Assembly (NCBI GenBank): GCA_016649715.1
Contig: JAENXC010000003.1
Location: 1-64,000 of the forward strand
Reading direction: 5' to 3'
Length of the DNA stretch: 64,000 bases
Origin: Flavobacteriaceae bacterium
GTDB taxonomy: Bacteria; Bacteroidota; Bacteroidia; Flavobacteriales; Flavobacteriaceae
Part shown: positions 51,912 through 61,194 of the stretch, piece after piece
How the letters are laid out: every line of letters begins with the position of its first letter
How positions within the stretch are numbered: the first letter of the stretch is position 1
Made by a program: the position numbers and the translations under genes
Notes under the pieces: model-generated
The model's database searches: none
Seen by the model: only the letters and a program-made list of their open reading frames with translations
Told to the model about the DNA's origin: nothing

Positions 51912-52739
51912 ATGGTTATGAAAACAATTATTTTTATTGCAAGCTTATTGTTCTGTACCGTTTCTTTTTCGCAATTACGCATTAATGAAGTGGATGTAGA
52001 TCAAACTGGAACGGACGTCAGTGAATTCGTTGAAATTCTGTCCGATTCCCCAAATTTCTCATTGGATGGTTACATTGTAGTATTTTACAATGGTTCAGAC
52101 GACGAAAGTTACAAGACCGTAGATTTAACTGGTTATAGTACAGATTCGGAAAAGTTTTTGATTCTCGGTGGTAGCGGAATACCGGATGTTGATATTGTTA
52201 TTGGCACGAGCAATGCAATTCAAAACGGGCCCGATGCTATTGCTATTTATCAAGACAGTGCCAGTAATTTCCCAAATGGAACGCCCGTTACAAGCGTAAA
52301 TTTGATTGATGCAATTGTTTACGGCACCAACGATGAAGATGACCCAGAGCTTTTGGCAGGGCTAAACCAAACCGTTCAATATGATGAAGACCTTAATGGA
52401 AACAAGGATACGGAATCTATTCAAAGTGATGGAGCGGGAAGTTTTTGTGTGAACCTACCAACATTGCGCGCTGAAAATGCGTGCGTTTTAGGAATTAACC
52501 AATCACTAATAGATAGGTTCAAGATATATCCTAACCCTGCTACAAATGGTTATTTATATATAAATTCAAAAATAAATGGCGTGAAAATTATTTCTGTATT
52601 TGATGTATTGGGAAAACAAGTTATAAAAACTACATTAAATGGCGAAAGATTAGACATTTCTGCCTTGAAAAGCGGAGTTTATATTTTGAAAATAGAACAA
52701 GGAAAAACTTCTGCAACCAAGAAATTGGTTGTTAAGTAA
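51912..52739 (+). CDS. Secreted protein with lamin-tail-like domain and T9SS sorting domain
   Basis: A 275-residue protein: signal MKTIIFIASLLFCTVSFSQ, a lamin-tail-like domain (LRINEVDVDQTGTDVSEFVE, LDGYIVVFYNGSDD, NGPDAIAIYQ) and an 80-residue type-A T9SS sorting domain (FKIYPNPATNGYLYINSK, ISVFDVLGKQVIKTTL, LKSGVYILKIEQG, final KKLVVK). It is probably exported through the T9SS and attached to the surface or released. The start could also be ATG 51918, which begins the signal peptide directly. Confidence 0.9.
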   Translation: MVMKTIIFIASLLFCTVSFSQLRINEVDVDQTGTDVSEFVEILSDSPNFSLDGYIVVFYNGSDDESYKTVDLTGYSTDSEKFLILGGSGIPDVDIVIGTSNAIQNGPDAIAIYQDSASNFPNGTPVTSVNLIDAIVYGTNDEDDPELLAGLNQTVQYDEDLNGNKDTESIQSDGAGSFCVNLPTLRAENACVLGINQSLIDRFKIYPNPATNGYLYINSKINGVKIISVFDVLGKQVIKTTLNGERLDISALKSGVYILKIEQGKTSATKKLVVK

Positions 52740-52759
52740 ACCACAGCAATATTTATTTT

Positions 52760-52791
52760 TAAAGCTCCTGTTTCGGCAGGGGCTTTTTTAT
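52760..52791 (+). terminator. Terminator after the T9SS protein
   Basis: AAAGCTCCTG and CAGGGGCTTTTTT pair around TTTCGG. Confidence 0.85.
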
Positions 52792-52814
52792 TTTCCTACT
52801 TTTGAAGTGAAATT

Positions 52815-53843
52815 TTGATGCTGAAAAAAATGCTGGAAACCGAACTTTTTAATATCAAATCTAACGAAGATTTTAAACGAATTGCGTTGGAAGTGTTCCG
52901 ATTTCAGTATGAAAATGTTCCCGTTTATCGTCAGTTCTGCAATCTTTTGAATACGAACATTTTCGAAGTAAAGAACCTTGAAAACATACCTTTTCTCCCA
53001 ATTCAGTTTTTCAAAAGCCATAGAGTAATCGCTGAAAACCTGCCTGCCCTCCTACGGCGGGTAAACCGGCAGGCAGGTTTATCCGAAGAATTAACCTTCG
53101 CAAGCAGTGGTACCACGGGCAGCAGTGCCAGCAAACATTATGTAGCCAAATTAAAATTATACGAAAAAAGTTTTCTGAAAAGTTTTCAAAACCAATACGG
53201 CAATCCTTCAAATTATACAATTCTTGCCCTTCTACCTTCCTATTTGGAACGCAAAGGTTCATCCCTAATTTATATGGTTGAAGCTTTAATTGAAAAGAGC
53301 AACAACTCCAACAGCGGCTTTTATTTATATGAAATGGACGCACTTATTGAAAAGCTTGAATTTGTGGAAGGCAGCGGTCAAAAAACAATTCTTATTGGCG
53401 TTTCCTATGCTTTGCTCGATTTAATTGAAAAGAAAAGATTTCAACTAAAAAGCACAATAGTGATGGAAACTGGCGGAATGAAAGGTCGCCGAAAGGAAAT
53501 GATAAAAGAAGAACTACACGAAATTCTAAAAAATGGTTTCGGCGTAAACAAAATACACAGTGAATACGGGATGACGGAATTGCTCTCCCAAGCCTATTCC
53601 ACTGGCGATGGAATTTTCACTTGTCCACAATGGATGAAAATTTTAACGCGCGACACGGAAGATGCACAGACTTATACTTTTGGAAAAACAGGCGGAATAA
53701 ACGTGATTGATTTGGCCAACCTCTATTCGTGCTCCTTTATTGCAACCCAAGATTTGGGAAAAACCTTCCCCGATGGCACATTTGAGGTTTTGGGCCGTTT
53801 CGATTTTAGCGATATTCGCGGTTGTAATTTGATGGTTTTATAG
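52815..53843 (+). CDS. LuxE/PaaK-type acyl-adenylate family protein
   Basis: A 342-residue protein of the acyl-protein synthetase (LuxE) family: VYRQFCNLL, FLPIQFFKSHRV, the P-loop-like TFASSGTTGSSASKHYV and SEYGMTELLSQAYS. It should activate a carboxylate as adenylate; the partner is unknown. An insert (NLPALLRRVNRQAGLSEEL) just before the nucleotide motif is encoded by a perfect 10-bp palindrome at 53039-53077, absent from the usual family sequence as I know it. Confidence 0.85.
   Translation: MMLKKMLETELFNIKSNEDFKRIALEVFRFQYENVPVYRQFCNLLNTNIFEVKNLENIPFLPIQFFKSHRVIAENLPALLRRVNRQAGLSEELTFASSGTTGSSASKHYVAKLKLYEKSFLKSFQNQYGNPSNYTILALLPSYLERKGSSLIYMVEALIEKSNNSNSGFYLYEMDALIEKLEFVEGSGQKTILIGVSYALLDLIEKKRFQLKSTIVMETGGMKGRRKEMIKEELHEILKNGFGVNKIHSEYGMTELLSQAYSTGDGIFTCPQWMKILTRDTEDAQTYTFGKTGGINVIDLANLYSCSFIATQDLGKTFPDGTFEVLGRFDFSDIRGCNLMVL
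53039..53077. repeat. Palindrome inside the LuxE-like CDS
   Basis: CCTGCCTGCC and GGCAGGCAGG arms enclose a 19-base loop with CTCCTACGGCGGG. It keeps the reading frame without a stop. Confidence 0.75.
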
Positions 53844-53956
53844 GGAAATGTTTAACATAATAAGTTGAAAGTCAACGTAAGTTATGAAGAAATCGTTCGA
53901 CCAACCTATCGTGAAGAAGTGATGATTTTTCATAATTTGGTTGGTTAGTTAATCGA

Positions 53957-53992
53957 AAAATCCCCGTGCAAGTTTTGCCGGGGATTTTTTTA
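53957..53992. terminator. Terminator between LuxE-like gene and toxin gene
   Basis: AAATCCCCG and CGGGGATTTTTTT pair around a TGCAAGTTTTGC loop; it directly follows the toxin gene's stop on the other strand. Confidence 0.85.
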
Positions 53993-54307
53993 TCATTTCT
54001 TTCTTAGTCTTTTAGGATGTTGATAGCTATCAAATATTTGAAGAATCCGAATCTCAGTGTCTGATTGAATTTTATAGATAATTTTAAAATGGCGAACTAC
54101 CATCCTCCGAAATGGTTCTCCAAGAAATTCATCAACTTGATATTGTTCTACAAAATTTATATTTTTTGACGTCTCAATAATATCCGTTCGAACATTGGTG
54201 GCACTTTCAATAGATTTTGTTTTTCCCTTTATGCGTTCAAAAATATTTTTTAAGTCGCCTTTTGCCTGACGCGACCAATTCACCTCTATTTTTTTATCCG
54301 GCAACAT
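53993..54307 (-). CDS. RelE/ParE-family toxin
   Basis: A 104-residue RelE/ParE-fold toxin: VNWSRQAKGDLKNIFERIKG at the N-terminus, then FLGEPFRRMVVRHFKIIYKI and ILQIFDSYQHPKRL. It starts 1 bp after its antitoxin. Whether it targets gyrase (ParE) or mRNA (RelE) cannot be decided from sequence alone. Confidence 0.85.
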   Translation of the reverse strand: MLPDKKIEVNWSRQAKGDLKNIFERIKGKTKSIESATNVRTDIIETSKNINFVEQYQVDEFLGEPFRRMVVRHFKIIYKIQSDTEIRILQIFDSYQHPKRLRKK

Positions 54308-54308
54308 A

Positions 54309-54554
54309 TTACCAGTTCCTGACTTCCTTTTCCAAATCAGCTACCGATGTAAAATCTCCAGCATCCATTGAAGTATCTGCCGCTTTAACGCTCTTAATAT
54401 ATTCTTCCTTTGACATAGGTTTTCCTTCAGCGGAATAAGCAACGATATTCTTGGCTATATAATTCTCAATTACTTCATTCACAATGCGCAAAGTATCATC
54501 ATCGGCTTCGTTTAAATAAGCAATCACTTTTTCTCTCAATAGTTTAGTTTTCAT
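54309..54554 (-). CDS. Antitoxin of the RelE/ParE pair
   Basis: An 81-residue helical protein (LLREKVIAYLNEADDDTLRI, VNEVIENYIAKNIVAYS, GKPMSKEEYIKSVKAAD, DLEKEVRNW) directly before the toxin, in the position and size of a type II antitoxin. No DNA-binding motif is obvious at the N-terminus. Confidence 0.75.
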   Translation of the reverse strand: MKTKLLREKVIAYLNEADDDTLRIVNEVIENYIAKNIVAYSAEGKPMSKEEYIKSVKAADTSMDAGDFTSVADLEKEVRNW

Positions 54555-54587
54555 AACAAATGATATTTACATCCTAAAGATAAGCAA

Positions 54588-55886
54588 TTATAGCACTTTA
54601 ATAATAAAATAATTCTTCTTCCCGCGCTGCAACAACACAAATTTTCCATTGATCAAATCACTTTCAGAAACGGTAAAACCCTCAGCAACTTTTTCTTTGT
54701 TCACTGAAATTGAATTCTCTTTTAATGCTCGTCGCGCTTCGCCGTTAGATTTTAAAAATCTAGTCTTTTCGGCCAATGCGGCTATAATATCAATTCCATT
54801 TTTTATTTCTTTTTTTGAAATTTCCGCTTGTGGCACCCCGTCAAAAACATCGAGAAAGGTTTTTTCGTCCAGTGTTTTCAAATCTTCGGAAGTGGAATTG
54901 CCAAACAAAATTTCAGAAGCTTTTATGGCTTTTTCATATTCTTCGGCACTGTGAACGGTTGTGGTAACTTCCTGCGCCAAACGTTTTTGAAGCAACCTTA
55001 AATGCGGTGCTTCTTTGTGCTCTGCAACCAAATTTTCAATAGTTTCTTTATTCAAAAAAGTGAAAATCCTAATGTATTTTTCGGCATCGGCATCGCTGGT
55101 GTTCAGCCAGTATTGATAAAATTTGTAGGGAGAAGTCCTGTTCGCATCAAGCCATACATTGCCACCTTCGCTTTTACCAAATTTGCTGCCGTCGCTTTTT
55201 GTAATCAGCGGACAGGTCAACGCATATCCTTTTCCGCCGGCAATTCTTCGTATTAGTTCGGTTCCCGTGGTAATGTTCCCCCATTGGTCGCTACCGCCCA
55301 TTTGCAACGTGCAATTAAAATTTCGGTATAAATGAAGAAAATCGTAGCCTTGGATCAATTGGTAGGTAAACTCGGTAAATGAAAGTCCGTCTGCACTTTC
55401 GCCGCTCAGCCGGGTTTTCACGGAATCCTTCGCCATCATATAATTTACAGTGATGTGCTTGCCCACGCTCCGTATAAAATCGAGGAATGAAAACTCCTTC
55501 ATCCAGTCGTAATTGTTGACCATTACCGCTTGGTTTTTCGCGCCCGAGGAAAAATCCAAAAACTGTGAAAGTTGGTTTTTCACACATTCCTGATTGTGGC
55601 GCAGCGCAACTTCGTCCAGCAAATTCCGTTCGGTACTTTTCCCCGAAGGGTCGCCAATCATTCCCGTTGCACCTCCCACCAAAGCAACCGGTTTATGTCC
55701 ACAGCGCTGATAGAAAGACAAAAGCATAATGGGTACCAAATTGCCAATGTGCAACGAATCTGCCGTGGGGTCAAAGCCCACATAAGCAGTGCGCATGGTT
55801 TCCATAAGATGTGCTTCGGTTTCGGGCATCACATCGTGAATCATGCCACGCCATTGTAGTTCTTCAACGAAATTATTGAGCTTCAT
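54588..55886 (-). CDS. tyrS: Tyrosyl-tRNA synthetase
   Basis: A 432-residue Tyr[21 protein letters not shown] (HIGH), [51 protein letters not shown] and the KMSKS equivalent [14 protein letters not shown], then an S4 domain ([15 protein letters not shown]). Full length. It has its own upstream region shared with the divergent epimerase gene. Confidence 0.96.
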   Translation of the reverse strand: MKLNNFVEELQWRGMIHDVMPETEAHLMETMRTAYVGFDPTADSLHIGNLVPIMLLSFYQRCGHKPVALVGGATGMIGDPSGKSTERNLLDEVALRHNQECVKNQLSQFLDFSSGAKNQAVMVNNYDWMKEFSFLDFIRSVGKHITVNYMMAKDSVKTRLSGESADGLSFTEFTYQLIQGYDFLHLYRNFNCTLQMGGSDQWGNITTGTELIRRIAGGKGYALTCPLITKSDGSKFGKSEGGNVWLDANRTSPYKFYQYWLNTSDADAEKYIRIFTFLNKETIENLVAEHKEAPHLRLLQKRLAQEVTTTVHSAEEYEKAIKASEILFGNSTSEDLKTLDEKTFLDVFDGVPQAEISKKEIKNGIDIIAALAEKTRFLKSNGEARRALKENSISVNKEKVAEGFTVSESDLINGKFVLLQRGKKNYFIIKVL

Positions 55887-56074
55887 TCTTTATAAAATTT
55901 TACTCCGCTGCGAAGGCTTTGGAGCTTGAGGATGCAAAGATAGGGTTCTCAATCAAAGATTCAAGGTTCAAAATTCAAAATTCAAAATCGCAGTAACAGA
56001 TTCAAAATAATGGATTTTTATTTCCATTTGGGTTTCGATTTTAATTTCGATTTCAAAAAGACTATTTTCGCATT

Positions 56075-57082
56075 GTGATATTAGTAACTGGCGGCACGGG
56101 TTTGGTGGGTTCCCACCTTTTGTTTTTTCTTCTGAAGAACAGCGAAAAGGTGCGAGCAATCCACAGAAAGAACAGCGACCTACATTCCGTGAAAAAAGTT
56201 TTTGCGCTTTACACTTCTGAAGTGGATTCCTTTTTCAACAAAATTGAATGGATGGAAGCCAACATCACGGATATTCCAGCATTGACCGTGGCTTTTGAAA
56301 ACATCAGCAAAGTTTATCATTGCGCTGCATTTATAACTTTTGTCCCTTCAAAATATAAGGTACTCAAAAAAGCCAATGAGGAAGGCACCGCCAATATTGT
56401 AAATCTTTGCCTATCAAAAAATGTTGAAAAGTTATGCTACGTAAGTTCCGTGGCAACTTTGGGAAAGAATCTAAATGACCAAATAACTGAGGAAACCCCG
56501 TGGAACCCGGACGAAAAAAACAGCGTGTACGCCATCACGAAATACGGTGCCGAAATGGAGATTTGGCGCGGCACGCAGGAAGGTTTGAACGCGGTAATCG
56601 TGAATCCCGGTGTAATCTTGGGCACTTCGCCCGACGGTGGCGGGAGCGGTGTGATTATTAACTTGGTTGCCAGCGGCATCCCTTTTTATCCTTCAGGGGT
56701 AATGGGAATCGTTGATGTTCAAGACGTAGTGAAAGCGATGATATTGCTGATGGATTCCGAAACAAAAAACGAACAATTTATTTTAGTTGGGGAAAACGTG
56801 ACTTACAAAGAGTTGCTTTCCATAATGGCTCCCCTGTTCGGAAAAAAACCACCTACCAAAAAGATTTCAAAAAGAATTATGCTTTTTTTAAGTGGAATGG
56901 ATTGGCTATCGAACAAGCTTTTCAACACTAAACGAAGACTGATAAAAGCTAACGTTCGGTCTATGTTTACAACATCGCTTTACGATGGGTCAAAAATAGA
57001 AAACGAGCTGGGATTTCATTATACACCAATACAAGAAACATTGCAAAGAGTGGCGAATGAAAGCGGGAAAGCATCAAATTAA
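56075..57082 (+). CDS. NAD-dependent epimerase/dehydratase (extended SDR)
   Basis: A 335-residue extended SDR: VTGGTGLVGSHLLFFLL (NAD binding), YHCAAFITF, CYVSSVATLG and the catalytic YAITKYGAE. The tail (ISKRIMLFLSGMDWLSNKLF) suggests a lipid or membrane-linked substrate such as dihydroflavonol-4-reductase-like or steroid-like compounds. The start is GTG 56075. Its end overlaps the convergent DUF4296 gene by 9 bp. Confidence 0.88.
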   Translation: MILVTGGTGLVGSHLLFFLLKNSEKVRAIHRKNSDLHSVKKVFALYTSEVDSFFNKIEWMEANITDIPALTVAFENISKVYHCAAFITFVPSKYKVLKKANEEGTANIVNLCLSKNVEKLCYVSSVATLGKNLNDQITEETPWNPDEKNSVYAITKYGAEMEIWRGTQEGLNAVIVNPGVILGTSPDGGGSGVIINLVASGIPFYPSGVMGIVDVQDVVKAMILLMDSETKNEQFILVGENVTYKELLSIMAPLFGKKPPTKKISKRIMLFLSGMDWLSNKLFNTKRRLIKANVRSMFTTSLYDGSKIENELGFHYTPIQETLQRVANESGKASN

Positions 57083-57505
57083 ACTATCCTTTTTTGGGGC
57101 TGGGTTTTCGGTTTTTCCCTTTAATTTTTGGAGGATACTATCTTTTCGTGCACGATCAATATCTTCAATACTGTCCATTTTTTGAGAAATTGAGTTAAGG
57201 CGTTCTTCCACTTTTTGAACAATTTCCATATAAACATTTACATCGGCAGCGTAAAAAGCGTTGCTCTTCGCAAACTGCAAACTGTCTATCCCAAAATTTT
57301 TATAAATCAACGAATCCAATTTTATCCCCTTGGTAATGATGGATTTGTTGTCCACACTTCGGGCGGCGTTGCCCAAATAAGTTTCCGTAAGAATCTCCAC
57401 CATTTTATCTTTGGCAATAAGGTTTTTGGGCTTTTCAGGATAATTTACATCCTGACAGCCAATGAAAATTAATACGAATATTATAAAAATTAATGAGTGC
57501 TTCAT
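57074..57505 (-). CDS. DUF4296 lipoprotein
   Basis: A 143-residue lipoprotein (lipobox LIFIGC) with the DUF4296 core: PKNLIAKDKMVEILTETYLG, KLDSLIYKNFGIDSLQFAKS and a coiled-coil tail. Function unknown. Its start is exactly adjacent to the stop of the dihydroorotase gene (one base shared), a conserved flavobacterial neighbourhood. Confidence 0.88.
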   Translation of the reverse strand: MKHSLIFIIFVLIFIGCQDVNYPEKPKNLIAKDKMVEILTETYLGNAARSVDNKSIITKGIKLDSLIYKNFGIDSLQFAKSNAFYAADVNVYMEIVQKVEERLNSISQKMDSIEDIDRARKDSILQKLKGKTENPAPKKDSLI

Positions 57506-58845
57506 TATCTATTAAAGGTAAGCCTTTCCGAGTTGCTCTTGGTGGAGAATTTTGCGTTTTCGTAAACCACTACACCATTGACCAAAGTATGCGTGACCCG
57601 CGATTTAAAAATGGTTCCCTCAAAAGGCGACCATCCACATTTGTAGAGCAGGTTTTCTTTTTTTATGTTCCACGGCGAATTCAAATCTACCAAAACCAAA
57701 TCTGCTTTGTAGCCTTTGCGAATGTATCCACGCTCTTTTATTTGAAACAAAATGGCAGGATTGTGCGCCGTTTTTTCCACAATTTTTTCCAAGGAAATTT
57801 TTCCTTTGTGATACATTTCCAAAAGTGCCACCAAAGCATGTTGCACTAACGGCCCGCCGGAAGGAGCGTTCAAATATTTATTGTTTTTCTCTTCCAAAGT
57901 ATGCGGTGCGTGGTCTGTGGCAATTACATCAATTCGGTCATCGAGTAAAGCTTTCCACAGGCCGTCTCTGTCTTTTTCAGTTTTTATGGCCGGGTTCCAT
58001 TTTATTTTAGTGCCTTTGGTTTTGTAATCGGCATCGGTAAACCACAAATGGTGAATACAAACCTCAGCGGTAATTTTCTTTTCTGAAAGTGATTTTTTAT
58101 TGCTGAAAAGATGCGTCTCCTTTTCCGTTGAAAGATGAAAAACGTGAAGTCGGGCACCTGTTTTTTCGGCAAGTTTTATGGCCTTTGAAGAAGAAATATA
58201 GCAAGCCTCCTCACTTCTTATTTTTGGGTGAAGCTCAATGGGAATGTCTTCGCCATATTCCGCTTTAAATTTTTCGAGATTTTGTTTTATGGTTGTTTCG
58301 TCTTCGCAATGCGCCGAAATAAGCAGCTTGGTTTTGCTGAAAATTTCCTCTAAAATTTTTGGGTCGTCCACCAACATATTTCCTGTTGATGAACCCAAGA
58401 ACAATTTTAAGCCAGCAACTTTCTGGGGATCCACTTTCAGTATTTCTTCCAAATTATCGTTGGTTCCGCCAAACATAAAGGAATAATTGGCCCACGAGGT
58501 TTTTGAAGCAATGTCAAATTTTTCTTCCAGCAGTTCAATGGTTGTAGCCTGTGGCACGGTGTTCGGCATTTCAATGAAGGAAGTGATGCCGCCCGCCACC
58601 GCAGCTTTCGATTCGGTTTCAATGGTGCCTTTGTAGGTCAGTCCCGGCTCGCGGAAATGAACTTGGTCATCAATCATTCCGGGCAAAAGATAGCTTCCGT
58701 CGGCGTCAATCACTTTCGTTTCAGCAGATTTCATGCTGATAGATTCAGCAATTTCCGCAATGCGGCCGTCCTGAACAAGAACATCGCCTTTCACGATTTC
58801 CCCTTCATTTACAATATACGCGTTCTTAATTAAAACTGACTTCAT
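57505..58845 (-). CDS. pyrC: Dihydroorotase
   Basis: A 446-residue amidohydrolase: SYLLPGMIDDQVHFREPGLT, GGITSFIEMPNTVPQ, LISAHCEDE, LHVFHLSTEKE and the catalytic Asp in VIATDHAPHTLEEK. It closes carbamoyl aspartate to dihydroorotate in pyrimidine synthesis. The first metal-binding HxH reads QVH here, which I believe is usual in Bacteroidota. I start at ATG 58845 (MKSVLIKNAYIV); a start at 58869 would overlap the mannosyltransferase further. Confidence 0.92.
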   Translation of the reverse strand: MKSVLIKNAYIVNEGEIVKGDVLVQDGRIAEIAESISMKSAETKVIDADGSYLLPGMIDDQVHFREPGLTYKGTIETESKAAVAGGITSFIEMPNTVPQATTIELLEEKFDIASKTSWANYSFMFGGTNDNLEEILKVDPQKVAGLKLFLGSSTGNMLVDDPKILEEIFSKTKLLISAHCEDETTIKQNLEKFKAEYGEDIPIELHPKIRSEEACYISSSKAIKLAEKTGARLHVFHLSTEKETHLFSNKKSLSEKKITAEVCIHHLWFTDADYKTKGTKIKWNPAIKTEKDRDGLWKALLDDRIDVIATDHAPHTLEEKNNKYLNAPSGGPLVQHALVALLEMYHKGKISLEKIVEKTAHNPAILFQIKERGYIRKGYKADLVLVDLNSPWNIKKENLLYKCGWSPFEGTIFKSRVTHTLVNGVVVYENAKFSTKSNSERLTFNR

Positions 58846-59575
58846 TGAATCTTTTTCTGTTAAATACACTTTTAAATTTCATTGCAATCACGCCAAAAAT
58901 AGCTTCGGAAATAATACCAGAACTCATCTTGGATTCCCCTTTGGTGCGGTCCGTAAAAATTACGGGCACTTCCTTTATCTTGAAGTTACTGCTATACGCC
59001 TTAAATTTCATTTCAATCTGAAAAGCGTAGCCCACAAAACGGATGTTGTCTAGGTTTATTTTCTGCAGTACTTTTCTTTTATAACAAATAAATCCGGCGG
59101 TGGTGTCATAAATATCCATCCCCATCACAAACCGAACATATTTTGAGGCCAGCCAAGACAGTAAAACACGACTCATTGGCCAGTTTACTACATTCACTCC
59201 TTTCACATAACGCGAACCAATGGCTACGTCGTTCCCCTCCTTATGGCAAGCATTGAATAACCGAATCAAATCGTTTGGGTTGTGCGAAAAATCGGCATCC
59301 ATTTCAAAAATATAGTCGTAGCCGTTTTCCAATGCCCATTTAAAACCCGCAATGTAAGCCGAACCCAAGCCCGTCTTTACAGGTCGTTTGAGCATAAATA
59401 ATTTATCGGGATAGATTTTGAAATTTGCCTCGACCTCTGCTGCGGTCCCATCGGGAGAATTGTCGTCCACCACCAAAATGTGAAAATCGCGCTGCAACGA
59501 AAAAACAGTGCGCAGCAGCCGCGTTATATTTTCAATTTCGTTATAAGTTGGCACCACCACTACCGCCTTGGACAT
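58826..59575 (-). CDS. Polyprenol monophosphomannose synthase-like GT2
   Basis: A 249-residue GT2: VVVVPTYNEIENITRLLRTV, LVVDDNSPDGTAAEVE, FEMDADFSHNPNDLIRLF, AIGSRYVKGVNVVNWPMSR and IFTDRTKGESKMSSG. These match dolichol/polyprenol-phosphate mannosyltransferases. It lacks C-terminal membrane helices, so it acts at the membrane surface. It overlaps the pyrC start by 20 bp. Confidence 0.92.
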   Translation of the reverse strand: MSKAVVVVPTYNEIENITRLLRTVFSLQRDFHILVVDDNSPDGTAAEVEANFKIYPDKLFMLKRPVKTGLGSAYIAGFKWALENGYDYIFEMDADFSHNPNDLIRLFNACHKEGNDVAIGSRYVKGVNVVNWPMSRVLLSWLASKYVRFVMGMDIYDTTAGFICYKRKVLQKINLDNIRFVGYAFQIEMKFKAYSSNFKIKEVPVIFTDRTKGESKMSSGIISEAIFGVIAMKFKSVFNRKRFNEVSFN

Positions 59576-59689
59576 ACTGCAATTTTAGCGCAAATGTACC
59601 TTTTTTTGAATAAACAAATGTGAAGTAAAATCTAATTAATGCCCCAAAGTGGAAATAAATTTTGCTGTACCTTTACCTAAAATTTAAAG

Positions 59690-60358
59690 GTGGATTTCAG
59701 CGAAAGAGTTATAGTTTCAACCGACTGGGTTACCTATTTGCTAGTGGCCTGTTTCGTGCTTTTTGCGCTTTCAAAATATTTTTACCCCAAAAGATTTCAC
59801 GAATTTTCAATGCTCCCACTTTCTAATCAGTACTTTTTTGTTCACGGCAAAGATGATGAACTGAACCATCCTTTCAACATAATGCTTTTTGTAGTGCAGA
59901 TAATATGTGTTTCCATTTTTGTCTTTTTGCTTTTCAAGGTTTTCAATCCTTCCGAAGTTCAAAAAAATGAATGGCTCTTTCTTCAAATTTGCACGGCTTA
60001 CAGTGTTTTTGTGCTCATAAAATTTTCTTTTGAAAAGATTGTCGGCAGTATTTTTTCCCTGGACGTACTCATCAACAATTATTTGTACCAAAAGCTGAGT
60101 TACAGAAACTTTTTGGGTATTCTCCTTTTTTTTGCCAATCTTTTCTTCCTTTATATCTTTCCGCCAAGCACTTCGGCATTGCTTATTTTTAGTAGTGTTG
60201 TTTTAAGCTTGAACGCTATTGCGCTGCTTTACAGTTATAGGAAAAACGGAAAGACAATATTGGGCAATTTCTTCTATTTTATTTTGTATCTTTGCGCACT
60301 TGAAATCGCACCTTATATTATCCTCTATAAAACGTTTTTTAAGGGGATATTATTCTAA
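59690..60358 (+). CDS. DUF4271 membrane protein
   Basis: A 222-residue protein with about six helices (VTYLLVACFVLFALSKYFYP, IMLFVVQIICVSIFVFLL and others), matching DUF4271. Start is GTG 59690. It is 16 bp upstream of the uroporphyrinogen-III synthase-like gene, an arrangement conserved in flavobacteria. Function unknown. Confidence 0.85.
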   Translation: MDFSERVIVSTDWVTYLLVACFVLFALSKYFYPKRFHEFSMLPLSNQYFFVHGKDDELNHPFNIMLFVVQIICVSIFVFLLFKVFNPSEVQKNEWLFLQICTAYSVFVLIKFSFEKIVGSIFSLDVLINNYLYQKLSYRNFLGILLFFANLFFLYIFPPSTSALLIFSSVVLSLNAIALLYSYRKNGKTILGNFFYFILYLCALEIAPYIILYKTFFKGILF

Positions 60359-60374
60359 AAAAATCAAGTAACCT

Positions 60375-61124
60375 ATGAAAGTGAAAACTATTTTGGTTTC
60401 TCAGCCCGAGCCTAAAATTGAAAATTCGCCCTATTTCGACTTGATCGAAAAACAAAAGGTAAAAATAGATTTCCGTCCTTTCATCCATGTTGAAGGCGTA
60501 TCAGGCAAAGATGTGCGTACCCAAAAGGTTGATCTTACAAAATTTACTGCCATTATCCTTACCAGCCGAAACTCAGTGGACCATTATTTCAGGATTGCCG
60601 AGGAACTTCGCTTTAAGGTGCCGGACACGATGAAATATTTTTGCTTGAGCGAAGCAGTTGCTTACTACCTTCAAAAATATGTGGTTTACAGGAAAAGAAA
60701 GATTTATGTGGGCAAAAGAACCTTTCCTGAACTTGCACCCCTTATAAAAAAATACAAAAACGAAAAATTCCTCCTCCCAACTTCAGATAAATTGAAACCG
60801 GACGTTCCCGCAGTTTTGAACGAGCTGAAAGTAGATTGGAAAGAAGCCACTTTTTACAAAACAGTAATCAGCGATCTTTCGGACCTTCGTGATGTTTATT
60901 ATGATATTTTGGTTTTTTTCAGCCCCAGCGGGATTGAGTCCTTATTTGAAAACTTTCCAGATTTCAAACAGAACGACACCCGAATCGCAGTATTTGGGAA
61001 TACCACTGTAAAGGCAGCGACTGAGCAAGGCTTACGGGTGGATATTCAGGCTCCAACCCCCGAAACTCCCTCTATGACGATGGCTTTGGAGAAATACATC
61101 AAAGAGGCAAACAACAAAAAATAA
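60375..61124 (+). CDS. Uroporphyrinogen-III synthase family protein
   Basis: A 249-residue HemD-fold protein: VKTILVSQPEPKIENSPYFD, FTAIILTSRNSVDHYFRIAE, KYFCLSEAVAYYLQKY, VFFSPSGIESLFENF and IAVFGNTTVKAATEQGLRVD. It would close hydroxymethylbilane to uroporphyrinogen III in heme synthesis, although the sequence is divergent. It forms a pair with the DUF4271 gene. Confidence 0.85.
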   Translation: MKVKTILVSQPEPKIENSPYFDLIEKQKVKIDFRPFIHVEGVSGKDVRTQKVDLTKFTAIILTSRNSVDHYFRIAEELRFKVPDTMKYFCLSEAVAYYLQKYVVYRKRKIYVGKRTFPELAPLIKKYKNEKFLLPTSDKLKPDVPAVLNELKVDWKEATFYKTVISDLSDLRDVYYDILVFFSPSGIESLFENFPDFKQNDTRIAVFGNTTVKAATEQGLRVDIQAPTPETPSMTMALEKYIKEANNKK

Positions 61125-61143
61125 GCTCGATTAATTGCAAATA

Positions 61144-61175
61144 AAAAAGGCTTGCCAACGTGGCAAGCCTTTTTG
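61144..61175. terminator. Bidirectional terminator
   Basis: AAAAAGGCTTGCCA and TGGCAAGCCTTTTT, perfect arms around ACG, between convergent hemD-like and pckA genes. Confidence 0.92.
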
Positions 61176-61194
61176 TTTATAACATATACTGAAA

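Noticed and set aside
53876-53949. Short ORFs (12 and 27 codons) between the LuxE-like gene and the terminator
   Set aside because: They are too short, with no recognisable motif or conserved context visible.
57505-58845. Loss of dihydroorotase activity because HxH is QVH
   Set aside because: The remaining active-site residues are intact, and I recall the same change in other Bacteroidota dihydroorotases.
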